Assembly (NCBI GenBank): GCA_022376925.1
Contig: JAIOJX010000028.1
Span: forward strand, 107,357,931 to 107,421,930
Source: Tragulus kanchil
Taxonomy: Eukaryota > Chordata > Mammalia > Artiodactyla > Tragulidae
Length of the DNA: 64,000 nucleotides
Direction of reading: 5' to 3'
In this document: positions 24,791 to 35,065 of the stretch, in pieces
Layout of the letters: every line of letters begins with the position of its first letter
How positions within the stretch are numbered: the first letter of the stretch is position 1
Notes under the pieces: model-generated
Told to the model about the DNA's origin: nothing
The model's database searches: none
Seen by the model: the letters and a program-made list of their open reading frames with translations, nothing else
Program-made: the position numbers and the translations under genes

Positions 24791-25150
24791 ATTAGGGTTA
24801 CTATAACAAGAAACCACAGACTGGGTGGCTTAAACAACAGAGACTTATTTTCTCACAGTTCTGGAACCTAGAATTCCACGATCATGGTGTCAGCAGAACT
24901 GGTTTCTTCTGAGGCCTCTCTCCTTGGTTTGTAGAAGGCATCTTCTTGCAGTGTCCTCACGTGATCTTTCCTGTATGCATGGACAATCCTGGTGTGTCTC
25001 TATATGTCTCAGTCTCTTCTTAAAGATACCAGTCAGATTGGATAGGACCCACTCTAATGGCCTCATTTGAACTGAATATCTTCTTTAATGGCCCTGTCTC
25101 TAAATACAATCACATTTTGAAGTGCTGGAGGTTAGGACTTCAACACAGAA
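24791..25150 (-). repeat. MLT1-like LTR, antisense
   Basis: AGAAACCACAGACTGGGTGG, CTTAAACAACAGAGACTTAT, TTTCTCACAGTTCTGGAACC, TTCTTCTGAGGCCTCTCTCC and GATACCAGTCAGATTGGATA in order are the reverse complement of an MLT1 LTR. Better preserved than the copy at 950-1318. The duplicate is at 25946-26305. Confidence 0.82.
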
Positions 25151-25269
25151 TGGAGAAGGCACTTTTGAGTTAGCAATACCAACCCTTTCTACACATAAAA
25201 GGGACACTGTAGCAGGTGGGGGGGGTTTTGCTAGATATTACCAAGGATCTACCTTTTAATTCTTAGTTC

Positions 25270-25467
25270 AGAAATATGTGGTACTTGGGTTTCCCTGGTG
25301 GTCCACTGGGTAAGGACACCGCCTTGCAGTGCAAGGGGCGTCGGTTCGATCCCTGGCCTGGGAAGATCCCACATGCCGCGGAGCGGCTGGTCCGATGTGT
25401 CCAATTACCGAGCTGGGGCTCTGGAGCGCATGCGCCCAGAGCTGCTGCTCTGTGATGACAGAGGCCA
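25270..25467 (+). repeat. CHR-like tRNA-derived SINE, truncated by the seam
   Basis: The left flank AGAAATATGTGGTAC (25270-25284) and the SINE head to GATGACAGAGGCCAC are present, then the sequence jumps to the Bov-tA at the seam. The full element is at 26446-26763 and again at 27543-27855. Confidence 0.9.
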
Positions 25468-26430
25468 CTCCTATACTGGCAGGTGACTTCTTAACCTTTC
25501 TTTACTACTGCATCACCTGGGAAGGCCTAATGTTAGTGACCAAAATATACCTGGAAATTTTTCAATGTGTCCTGAAAAGGAATATTTATAAGAATGAAAA
25601 GTACATGATCATCATAAAGACAGGGCTTGAAAACAATAGCATATGAAAAGAATGAAATAAATTGGGGTGGGGGATGTTTCTGGGAAAAAACAGGTCATAT
25701 TAGGGAAATAATTAACCTTCAGATACCATTCGTTAAAAAAAAAAACCACAGATTTAATGTGACTATAGATATCAGAATTAGGTCCAATAAGAAGTTACAG
25801 GACAGAAAATTTTAGCTCAATACTATAAAGATCTATAAAATAATTAATATAGGATAAAGATATAATTGGGTGGTTTAGAGAGATCACAAATTTTCTGTCA
25901 CTGGAGAAGTTGAAACCAAGGCCAAAGTTAAGTTTCCATTAATTTATTAGGGTTACTATAACAAGAAACCACAGACTGGGTGGCTTAAACAACAGAGACT
26001 TATTTTCTCACAGTTCTGGAACCTAGAATTCCACGATCATGGTGTCAGCAGAACTGGTTTCTTCTGAGGCCTCTCTCCTTGGTTTGTAGAAGGCATCTTC
26101 TTGCAGTGTCCTCACGTGATCTTTCCTGTATGCATGGACAATCCTGGTGTGTCTCTATATGTCTCAGTCTCTTCTTAAAGATACCAGTCAGATTGGATAG
26201 GACCCACTCTAATGGCCTCATTTGAACTGAATATCTTCTTTAATGGCCCTGTCTCTAAATACAATCACATTTTGAAGTGCTGGAGGTTAGGACTTCAACA
26301 CAGAATGGAGAAGGCACTTTTGAGTTAGCAATACCAACCCTTTCTACACATAAAAGGGACACTGTAGCAGGTGGGGGGGGGGGCGGTTTTGCTAGATATT
26401 ACCAAGGATCTACCTTTTAATTCTTAGTTC

Positions 26431-26778
26431 AGAAATATGTGGTACTTGGGTTTCCCTGGTGGTCCACTGGGTAAGGACACCGCCTTGCAGTGCAAGGGGC
26501 GTCGGTTCGATCCCTGGCCTGGGAAGATCCCACATGCCGCGGAGCGGCTGGTCCGATGTGTCCAATTACCGAGCTGGGGCTCTGGAGCGCATGCGCCCAG
26601 AGCTGCTGCTCTGTGATGACAGAGGCCACTGCGATGAGAGGCCCACACAGGCCGAAGAACAAAGATGGATGAAAATAGATAAATGAAAGACCAACAGAAG
26701 TGGCCTGCCCGCCCCACTTCCTTCTCAGCTGCCCCCCTCCACCGCCCCCCCCACCAAAAAAAAAGAAATCTGTGGTAC
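26431..26778 (+). repeat. CHR-like SINE with target-site duplication
   Basis: The target-site duplication AGAAAT(A/C)TGTGGTAC lies at 26431-26445 and 26764-26778 and frames a 318-base SINE. The polymerase III A box reads TGGTCCACTGG (26458-26468) and the B box GGTTCGATCCC (26504-26514), both near consensus. The tRNA-like head is followed by GATCCCACATGCCGCGGAGC, a body containing GAGCGCATGCGCCCAGAGC, then ACAAAGATGGATGAAAATAG, the tail GAAAGACCAACAGAAGTGGC, a C-rich run and an A tail. The second assembly copy is at 27528-27870. Six-frame open frames over it are SINE read-through. Confidence 0.92.
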
Positions 26779-27041
26779 AAAAACACAGCAAAAACCTCAT
26801 TTATCCAAGGTCTGATTCTCTTTCAGCAAACAATTTGCCATTTATGGTAGGACTGCTTCATTACCCCATATAAATAGCATTAGCTCAGTGTAAACAGTCG
26901 GATTTTAACTGCTGCTTGCTTTTTACAAATAGTATTAACATATAATTTCAGTGATATTATTTAAAAATTATTATTTACTACATAAATATTCATAATATAT
27001 ACATTTTTTAAAAATATAGGAAAACGGTTGTCCACCACTCT

Positions 27042-27452
27042 GTTACTTTGCTGACAAAGATTCATATAGTCAAAGCTGTTGCTTTTCCAGTAGTCATATA
27101 TGGATATGAGAGTTGGATCATAAAGAAAGTTGAGCACCAAAGAATCGATGCTTTCAAACTGGGGTTGGAGAAGACTCTTGAGAGTCTCTTGGACTGCCAG
27201 GAGGTCAAACCAGTCAATCCTAAAGGAAATCAACTCTGAATATTCATTGGAAGGACTGATGCTGAAGCTGAAGCCCCAGTGCTTTGGCTACCTTATGCAA
27301 AGAGCTGACTCACTGGAAAACACCGTGATGCTAGGAAAGACTGTGTGCATGAGGAGAAGGGGATGACAGAGGATGAGATGACTGGATGGTATCACCAACT
27401 CAATGAACATAAGTTTGAGCAAATTCGAGAGATAATGGGGAGGGACAGGGAA
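27042..27452 (+). mobile_element. BovB LINE 3' end, cut by the seam
   Basis: 5'-truncated BovB starting near GCTGACAAAGATTCATATAG and continuing through AGTCATATATGGATATGAGA, AGAGTCTCTTGGACTGCCAG and ATTCATTGGAAGGACTGATG. It ends at the seam after GGGAGGGACAGGGAA. The frame is broken. Confidence 0.9.
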
Positions 27453-28133
27453 AATGGACTGGATTCTACACATAAAAGGGACACTGTAGCAAGTATTACC
27501 AAGGATCTACCTTTTAATTCTTAGTTCAGAAATATGTGGTACTTGGGTTTCCCTGGTGGTCCAGTGGGTAAGGACACTGCCTTGCAGTGCAAGGGGCGTC
27601 GGTTCGATCCCTGGCCTGGGAAGATCCCACATGCCGCGGAGCGGCTGGACCTATGTATCCAATTACCGAGCCGGGGCTCTGGAGTGCATGCGCCCAGAGC
27701 TGCTGCTCTGTGATGACAGAGGCCACTGCGATGGGAGGCCCACACAGGCCAAAGAACAAAGATGGATGAAAATGGATAAAAATGAAAGACCAACAGAAGT
27801 GGCCTGCCCGCCCCCTTCCTTCTCAGCTGCCCCTCCACCGCCCCCACCAAAAAAAAGAAATCTGTGGTACAAAAACACAGCAAAAACCTCATTTATCCAA
27901 GGTCTGATTCTCTTTCAGCAAACAATTTGCCATTTATGGTAGGACTGCTTCATTACCCCATATAAATAGCATTAGCTCAGTGTAAACAGTCGGATTTTAA
28001 CTGCTGCTTGCTTTTTACAAATAGTATTAACATATAATTTCAGTGATATTATTTAAAAATTATTATTTACTACATAAATATTCATAATATATACATTTTT
28101 TAAAAATATAGGAAAACGGTTGTCCACCACTCT

Positions 28134-28600
28134 GTTACTTTGCTGACAAAGATTCATATAGTCAAAGCTGTTGCTTTTCCAGTAGTCATATATGGATATG
28201 AGAGTTGGATCATAAAGAAAGTTGAGCACCAAAGAATCGATGCTTTCAAACTGGGGTTGGAGAAGACTCTTGAGAGTCTCTTGGACTGCCAGGAGGTCAA
28301 ACCAGTCAATCCTAAAGGAAATCAACTCTGAATATTCATTGGAAGGACTGATGCTGAAGCTGAAGCCCCAGTGCTTTGGCTACCTTATGCAAAGAGCTGA
28401 CTCACTGGAAAACACCGTGATGCTAGGAAAGACTGTGTGCATGAGGAGAAGGGGATGACAGAGGATGAGATGACTGGATGGTATCACCAACTCAATGAAC
28501 ATAAGTTTGAGCAAATTCCGAGAGATAATGAAGGACAGGGAAGCCTGGCCTGCTGCAGTCTATGGGGAAGCAAAGAGTTGGACATGACTGAGTGACTGAA
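28134..28600 (+). mobile_element. BovB LINE 3' end, complete end
   Basis: Same insertion as 27042-27452, continuing to CTGCTGCAGTCTATGGGG, AAAGAGTTGGACATGACTGA and GTGACTGAAC. It begins deep within the reverse-transcriptase C-terminal region, so it is a short dead copy distinct from those at 21-23 kb and 35-38 kb. Confidence 0.9.
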
Positions 28601-29129
28601 CAACAAATTCTTTTACCTATGCTAAAGAAAGTTTTCATTCTGTATTTTATCCTCATTACCTATAAGTATGCATAATGTACTGAGAACAGACCTAGTGGTA
28701 GAATTGAGTACTAAGGAACTCAAGACCATTTACAAAGGAAGCAGCTATAAGAATTGGGAGGGATTTGAATGAGATGGGATGGAGCAAGTCTAGGAATGAG
28801 TCAAAAGTCTCAAATCTACATTAACTGGAAGGATAGTAAGTGTTTCAACATTGGATATTTATCAAAATGCAAGAATTACAAGAATGACAAGGAAAAGCAG
28901 TTTAGCAAAGGCAAAGTATATGAGTTGAGTACTGTCATGTTCTGATGTAAGCAAATCCATCTAAATTATGCTCTTAGGCAGGCAGCTCTTCAGACTTGGG
29001 GCTAAGATTAGAAAGTCACAGGCTGTTCAAGGGGGAGCATCTAATGGTGTCAGCCTTCAGGGTCCCATCATCTACGGCTCTCCTAATGCTCTGGATATAT
29101 TATCAGCAACTAAACTCTCACAAGCAAAC
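28601..29129. other. Intergenic, nothing recognised
   Basis: Single-copy sequence. Open frames starting near 28968 and 28996 run into duplication 10 and show no domain. Confidence 0.4.
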
Positions 29130-31511
29130 ACTTCAATTGTACTACGCCCTAAATATTACCAGCAAGTGTCATCTTGTCCTTGCAAAAGTAAAATTCCAAA
29201 AACAATATCCCTCAGTCAACAAACTGTGAAGTTCTTCACCTCTATAATGAGAATGAAATACCTGACTGTTGGATGGAGCTCTTGCAGGGATCAGATGGGA
29301 TAATATAAGCTGAAGTTTTTTGTAGCCTCAAAGTCAGTTGTCTGGGTTCAGATCCTGGCTTTGCAGCTTGTTAGCTTTATAACATCGGTCAAGTTACCTA
29401 ACCTCTTAGTGCTCAGTTTTTCATATGCAAATGGGAATAATAACTGTACCAACACTCCTAGAGACTGCTATGAGGAATAAACAACATGATGATATGTAAA
29501 GCACTTAGCATACCCCAAACACCTAGTAAATTTCCATAAAATGTTTGTTATTACTTAGCGTAAAATTTAGTTTGGGAACAAGATAGAGTTGGTATAGATG
29601 ATAGCAATATACATACTATGTATATATGTATACACAGACACTCTATATTTGTGCACCAGGAAAAAAACCTAAATTTTGACTATAGAAAAGGAAAGATAAG
29701 GGAGCAAAAGGAAAAAAAGCCTAAAACATTTTTGCAAAGAGATAACTGTACTAGTATAAATGATCCAATTTCTGGACCCATGGATCTCGACACGATCAGC
29801 AGTTCTCTGCACAGTAATTTTGGGCACTTAAGAATCTCCCCATTAGAGAAGAATTCTAGAACTAAACATCTATGAAAATCAAGGGCTTCCCATACTTCCT
29901 TTTCACCAAAATGAACAACAACTACAAAACTTTTATATTTAGAATTCTTTAGTTGATCCTATTGTATCTCAAGGGGAATCAACTAACACTCTTTCCAGAT
30001 GGGACTCTTAAACAGAATTTTCTTCCTCCAATAAAGCACTATTGATCCCCTTGGGGTGAAATTCAAGAGCAACAAGTCATTCTATTCATTGACAGAGTTC
30101 ATTTTTTATTTTTTTAAACACTTTTTAATGTATGCTCTCTTCTCCAACTTAAATAATATTAATTCCTCCTACAATTCCTCTGAGGTATTTTTAATATTGC
30201 TTTACCCCTCCTACACCTTTCAAATAACCTGTCCAAATCTTTATGTGCCAGGGCTGAGTCATTGTTTACATCTTCTTCTGACCTTTATTTCAAGGCTTAT
30301 TTGCAGTGGGACTGCATCTAAACTTCAATTGTACTACGCCTAAATATTACCAGCAAGTGTCATCTTGTCCTTGCAAAAGTAAAATTCCAAAAACAATATC
30401 CCTCAGTCAACAAACTGTGAAGTTCTTCACCTCTATAATGAGAATGAAATACCTGACTGTTGGATGGAGCTCTTGCAGGGATCAGATGGGATAATATAAG
30501 CTGAAGTTTTTTGTAGCCTCAAAGTCAGTTGTCTGGGTTCAGATCCTGGCTTTGCAGCTTGTTAGCTTTATAACATCGGTCAAGTTACCTAACCTCTTAG
30601 TGCTCAGTTTTTCATATGCAAATGGGAATAATAACTGTACCAACACTCCTAGAGACTGCTATGAGGAATAAACAACATGATGATATGTAAAGCACTTAGC
30701 ATACCCCAAACACCTAGTAAATTTCCATAAAATGTTTGTTATTACTTAGCGTAAAATTTAGTTTGGGAACAAGATAGAGTTGGTATAGATGATAGCAATA
30801 TACATACTATGTATATATGTATACACAGACACTCTATATTTGTGCACCAGGAAAAAAACCTAAATTTTGACTATAGAAAAGGAAAGATAAGGAGCAAAAG
30901 GAAAAAAAGCCTAAAACATTTTTGCAAAGAGATAACTGTACTAGTATAAATGATCCAATTTCTGGACCCATGGATCTCGACACGATCAGCAGTTCTCTGC
31001 ACAGTAATTTTGGGCACTTAAGAATCTCCCCATTAGAGAAGAATTCTAGAACTAAACATCTATGAAAATCAAGGGCTTCCCATACTTCCTTTTCACCAAA
31101 ATGAACAACAACTACAAAACTTTTATATTTAGAATTCTTTAGTTGATCCTATTGTATCTCAAGGGGAATCAACTAACACTCTTTCCAGATGGGACTCTTA
31201 AACAGAATTTTCTTCCTCCAATAAAGCACTATTGATCCCCTTGGGGTGAAATTCAAGAGCAACAAGTCATTCTATTCATTGACAGAGTTCATTTTTTATT
31301 TTTTTAAACACTTTTTAATGTATGCTCTCTTCTCCAACTTAAATAATATTAATTCCTCCTACAATTCCTCTGAGGTATTTTTAATATTGCTTTACCCCTC
31401 CTACACCTTTCAAATAACCTGTCCAAATCTTTATGTGCCAGGGCTGAGTCATTGTTTACATCTTCTTCTGACCTTTATTTCAAGGCTTATTTGCAGTGGG
31501 ACTGCATCTAA
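29130..31511. repeat. Direct duplication 10 (probable unmerged contig overlap)
   Basis: Positions 29130-30321 recur at 30322-31511, the longest unit in the window (offset about 1190). The first difference is a C lost near the start of the second copy (CGCCC versus CGCC). GGGAGC versus GGAGC near 29701/30891 is another homopolymer change. Confidence 0.93.
29318..29555 (+). repeat. MIR SINE, sense
   Basis: TGGGTTCAGATCCTGGCTTT, GGTCAAGTTACCTAACCTCT, CAGTTTTTCATATGCAAATG, GGGAATAATAACTGTACCAA and GTAAAGCACTTAGCATACC follow MIR in order. The duplicate is at 30508-30745. Confidence 0.88.
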
Positions 31512-31592
31512 GGTACTTTGTAATAGTTAGGAAAAGATGCCACCCTCTGAGCAGATCATTTTTTAAAAAAATGTTACCCTATGAGTAACAGA

Positions 31593-32250
31593 AATGATCC
31601 AGAAATCCCACGCCTGGGCATAAATCCAAGATAAAACTATGACTTGAAAAGATACATGTAACCCTGTGTTCATAGCAGCAATGTTTAAAATAGCCTAGAC
31701 ATGGAAACAACCTAAATGTCCATCAACAGATGAATGGATAAAGAATATGTGGTATACACACACAATGGAAAGTCACTCAGCCACAAAAAATAATGAAATA
31801 ATGCTAGGTGCAGGAACATGAATGGACCTCGAGATTATCATACTAAGTGACATAAGACAGAAAGAGAAAGACAAACACCATATCACTTATATGTGGAATT
31901 TAAAAAGACACAAATGAACACACTTATGAAACAGAAACAGACTTGTGGTAGCCGAGGAGGAGGGTGGGGAGGGAAGGACTGGGAATATGGGATTAGCAGC
32001 TGCAAACCAGCATTTATTGGATGGATAAACAATAAAGTCCTACTGTATATAACAAGAAAGTATATTCAATACCTGTGATACATAATATGAAAAAGAATAT
32101 ATATGTATATGTGTATATATATATATAGACACGTGTATGTGTATATACATATATATATATGTATACACACACACATACATACTGAATCACTTTGCTATAT
32201 AGCAGAAATTAACACAACATTGTAAATCAACTATGCTTAATTTTTTTTTA
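31593..32250 (+). mobile_element. Older LINE-1 3' end
   Basis: The ORF2 C-terminal coding end is recognisable (ATGGAAACAACCTAAATGTC, CATCAACAGATGAATGGATA, AATATGTGGTATACACAC). It is followed by TGACATAAGACAGAAAGAGA, ACACCATATCACTTATATGT and the end GAATCACTTTGCTATATAGC, ATTGTAAATCAACTATGCTT, typical of an older mammalian LINE-1 3' UTR. It differs from the subfamily at 17.8 and 51.5 kb. Confidence 0.88.
32096..32185. repeat. AT/TG-rich low-complexity tract
   Basis: Interleaved (TA)n and (TG/CA)n runs in the 3' UTR of the LINE-1 at 31.6 kb. Probably length-variable. Confidence 0.85.
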
Positions 32251-32301
32251 AATGTTCCCCTCTGGAGTGGCCAATTGGAAGAGGAATCTTTGGAGTGAAT
32301 A

Positions 32302-32661
32302 AAAAGGTGCTCTTTGGGGCTGCCCCTGGTGGTCCAGTGGATGAGGACACAGCCTTGCGGTGCAGGGGGCGCCGGTTTGATCCCTGGCCTGGGAGGATCC
32401 CACGTGCCGCGGAGCGGCTGGACTGATGTGTCCAATTGCTGAGCCGGAGCTCTGGAGCGCATGTGCCCAGAGACGGCGCTCTGCGACAGCAGACACCACC
32501 GCGATAGGAGGCCCGCAGGAGCCAAAGAACAAAGACGGATGAAAATGGAGAAGTGAAAGACCAATAGAAGTGGCCCACCCACTCTCCTCCCTCCCCAACC
32601 CGACCCCCGCCGAAAATAAATAAATAAATAAATCTTAAAAAAAAAAAAAAAAGTGCTCTTT
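32302..32661 (+). repeat. CHR-like SINE with short target-site duplication
   Basis: The SINE runs 32316-32652. It is flanked by GTGCTCTTT after an A-run on both sides (32307-32315 and 32653-32661). The A box reads TGGTCCAGTGG and the B box GGTTTGATCCC. The body carries CCGCGGAGCGGCTGGACTGA. The 3' extension is GAAAGACCAATAGAAGTGGC, then CTCCCTCCCCAACCCGACCC and (AAAT)n plus poly-A. Confidence 0.92.
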
Positions 32662-33062
32662 CTCTGTCCCTTGATCAGGCACCTTCATACACTGAATAAA
32701 CTGAGCAACCACATGGGCAGCCTTGCCTTTGGAGTACCTGTATTATATAAAAAATAGGATTTTTTTTTTTTTTGTCATAGAGCACTGCCCTTTTGGAAAT
32801 TACATTCTTTCATATCTAGCTTTTAAGTGTAACCCAGTTTTCAAGACCTCACTCACCTCCTCCCATGGGCATAATAAAATTAACTATTCATGGAGCAACT
32901 ACTAATGATAAAAAAAAGAAGACTGGAAGAAAGGATCTTCTACAATTTAAGGTAAAGATGGAACCACAGTAAGACAGGTAGGAGGAGCAGAGACATGGTA
33001 TGGTCCAGACCCATACCATGGGGTGGTCAACCCACAGAATTGCAAAAGTTCTCCCTAAGAAT
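32662..33062. other. Intergenic, nothing recognised
   Basis: Single-copy sequence containing a poly-T run near 32760. No exon or repeat was recognised. Confidence 0.4.
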
Positions 33063-34640
33063 TAAAACTACTCATCGGGCTTCCCAGTCCAGGGGTCCTG
33101 CACAAGGAAGAGGAGCCTTTAGAACATTTGGCTTTGAAGGCCAATAGGGCTTTCTTTGGGGAAACCCAGAGGACTGTGGGATATAGAGACTACTCTCTTA
33201 AGGGCGCACACAAATCTCACACCCTACAGAACCCAGGGCAGAAGCAGTCATTTCAAAGGAGCCTGAGTAAGATCCATGTGCTGAACTTGGAGAGCATCCC
33301 AGAGAGGTAGAATGCAAGTGGAACTAACCTTGTGGACACAGACATTATTGGCAGTCATTTCTGAAAGTTCATTTTACAACAAAGACACTAGCACTAAGAA
33401 GCAGAATTTTGGAATCCTTCTTAATTAGCAACAGGATTTCACCTTGCCCACAAGTCTGTTAGCACCAGTACTGGGACATCCCAGGGTAAGCAGCTAGTCA
33501 GACTGATAAGTAGCCTTGCCCATCAGCAGGCTGAGCCAGTTGTGGAACATTTGGGCCCTTTACCCAGAGACCCTGAGTCCTGGCTCTACCCAACAGTAGG
33601 ACAGAACTAGCCCCAAGACAAGCCTCACCCATCAGTGGGCAAGAACCAACCCAGGAACCAGCCCTGACCCTACCCATCAGCAGGCAGACCCCAGCTCCAG
33701 GACAACTACAGCCAGCAGTTTGCCATGTCAGGACATAGTTCACCCACCAGCAGATTGGCACCAGCTCCTAGACATCTTGGATCACCAAGCGAGCTGCCCT
33801 GGATTTCAAACCCACATACCAGCAGAGTGACACCAACTTTAGGACATCAAAGGCCCTGTGGCCAGCCATGTAAGGAAGCAGATTCACCCATTGGTGGCCA
33901 ACACTGATCTGAGACTCCTGGCCACACAACTATCCACCCCAGAACCTGGCTCTGCCCACCAGCACAAACCCCAGAACCCCCTAGGGCTCTGTAGTCAGCC
34001 ACCTCCACATCAGGCAGGGTAACCAACTGGGCCAGAGGTCAGACACAGTAGTCAGCACTCCACAACAGAAGGACCTCACAACAGAAGCCCTGGTGACCAG
34101 AGGAAAATGTGCTGCTGGCACACATAAGATGTCATCTACAAAGGACACTTCTCCAAGGTCAGGAAACATAACCAGCCAACCAAATACATCAAAATAAAAA
34201 TAGCAAATTAGGGCATAATGAAGTGACAGAGGACTATGTTCCAAATGAAGGAATAAGATAAAATACCAGAAGACCTAAGTGAAGTGCAGATAAGAAATCT
34301 ATCCAATAAAGAGTTCAAAATAACAATAGCAATGATGTTCAAAGAACTCAGGAGAAAAATGGATGAAGAGAGCAAGAACTTAGGATTTTCTAATAAAGAG
34401 CTTGAAAATGTGAAGAAGGGCCAAACTGCTAAACAATATAACAACTGAAGTAAAAAAACACACTAGAAGGAATCAACTGTAGATAACTGTAGATAAGATG
34501 ATACAGAGAATGCATGCATGAGCTGGAAGGTTAAGCAGTGGAAATCACTGAAGATGAACAGAAAAAGAGAAAAAGAAATAAGGACAATTTAAGAGAAAGA
34601 CAACATACAATATCAAACAATCACATTGCTAAGCCTGCCT
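33063..34640 (+). mobile_element. LINE-1 5' UTR and start of ORF1 region, decayed
   Basis: A GC-richer block of about 1.1 kb contains degenerate units of roughly 40-60 bases with CCCATCAGCAGGC or CACCAGCAG cores and CCAG(C/G)... AGGAC partners (about 33480-33970). It is followed by an A-rich region reading like the LINE-1 ORF1 N-terminal stretch (AAAGAACTCAGGAGAAAAAT, GGATGAAGAGAGC). Internal repeats of this type are known from artiodactyl LINE-1 5' regions. No 3' part adjoins it. The call rests on pattern memory; alignment to an artiodactyl LINE-1 5' UTR consensus would settle it. Confidence 0.55.
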
Positions 34641-35065
34641 TAGGGATGATTTCAGTCTCTTGGTGGTGGAAGGTACAAGTTTTCCAAATGGCTAGCTTTC
34701 TTTTGAAAACTCAAATTCTATTAATGGCAACAAATACTATCAGTTATTTTTCTTGACACAACAAGATTGCTTTCTTCATTTCTGACAGAATGGCTGCCAA
34801 ATAGCTACATCAGAATGATCATAATTTGTAAATCATTCTTTCAAGGAAGAATAATATTCTGTGGGAAAAAAAGCAGAAAGTTCATTTTGCAATTCAGCTT
34901 GCACAAGTGCTTTTCTCAAGACATCTTTGTATTGGGTGTGCTGCAGAAGTATTTTTTGAATACTTCTCATTTTATCACAGATAACAATAGAAAGATGTGC
35001 ATTCAAATAATAATTAATAACACTTACTGCCCACCAAAGACTTTACTAAGTGAAACTAACTTTAT
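34641..35065. other. Intergenic, nothing recognised
   Basis: Single-copy sequence. A 112-codon open frame (34767-35105, plus) has no recognisable domain and crosses into duplication 11. Confidence 0.35.

Larger units (their letters stand above)
24315..26630. repeat. Direct duplication 8 (probable unmerged contig overlap)
   Basis: Positions 24315-25467 recur at 25468-26630. Differences are mainly homopolymers: an A-run of 9 (about 24582) versus 11 (about 25735), and a G-run of 8 (about 25218) versus 11 followed by CGG (about 26373). The seam lies inside a Bov-tA on one side and a CHR-like SINE on the other. Positions 26342-26630 are shared with duplication 9. Confidence 0.93.
26342..28542. 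repeat. Direct duplication 9 (probable unmerged contig overlap)
   Basis: Positions 26342-27452 recur at 27464-28542. The second copy lacks about 26 bases (the G-run and following TTTTGCTAGAT) close to its start. C-runs in the SINE tail are six and eight bases long in the first copy (about 26730-26755) but four and five in the second (about 27828-27845). Confidence 0.93.

Noticed and set aside
27557..27611. tRNA gene (A and B boxes near consensus)
   Set aside because: The boxes belong to the tRNA-derived head of the SINE; no cloverleaf with an acceptor stem closes around them.
26424..27942. Overlapping 60-128-codon frames on both strands with Cys/Arg/Pro-rich proteins
   Set aside because: They are translations of the CHR-like SINE. 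The same peptides recur wherever that SINE occurs (32.2, 37.8, 41, 43, 52 and 59 kb).
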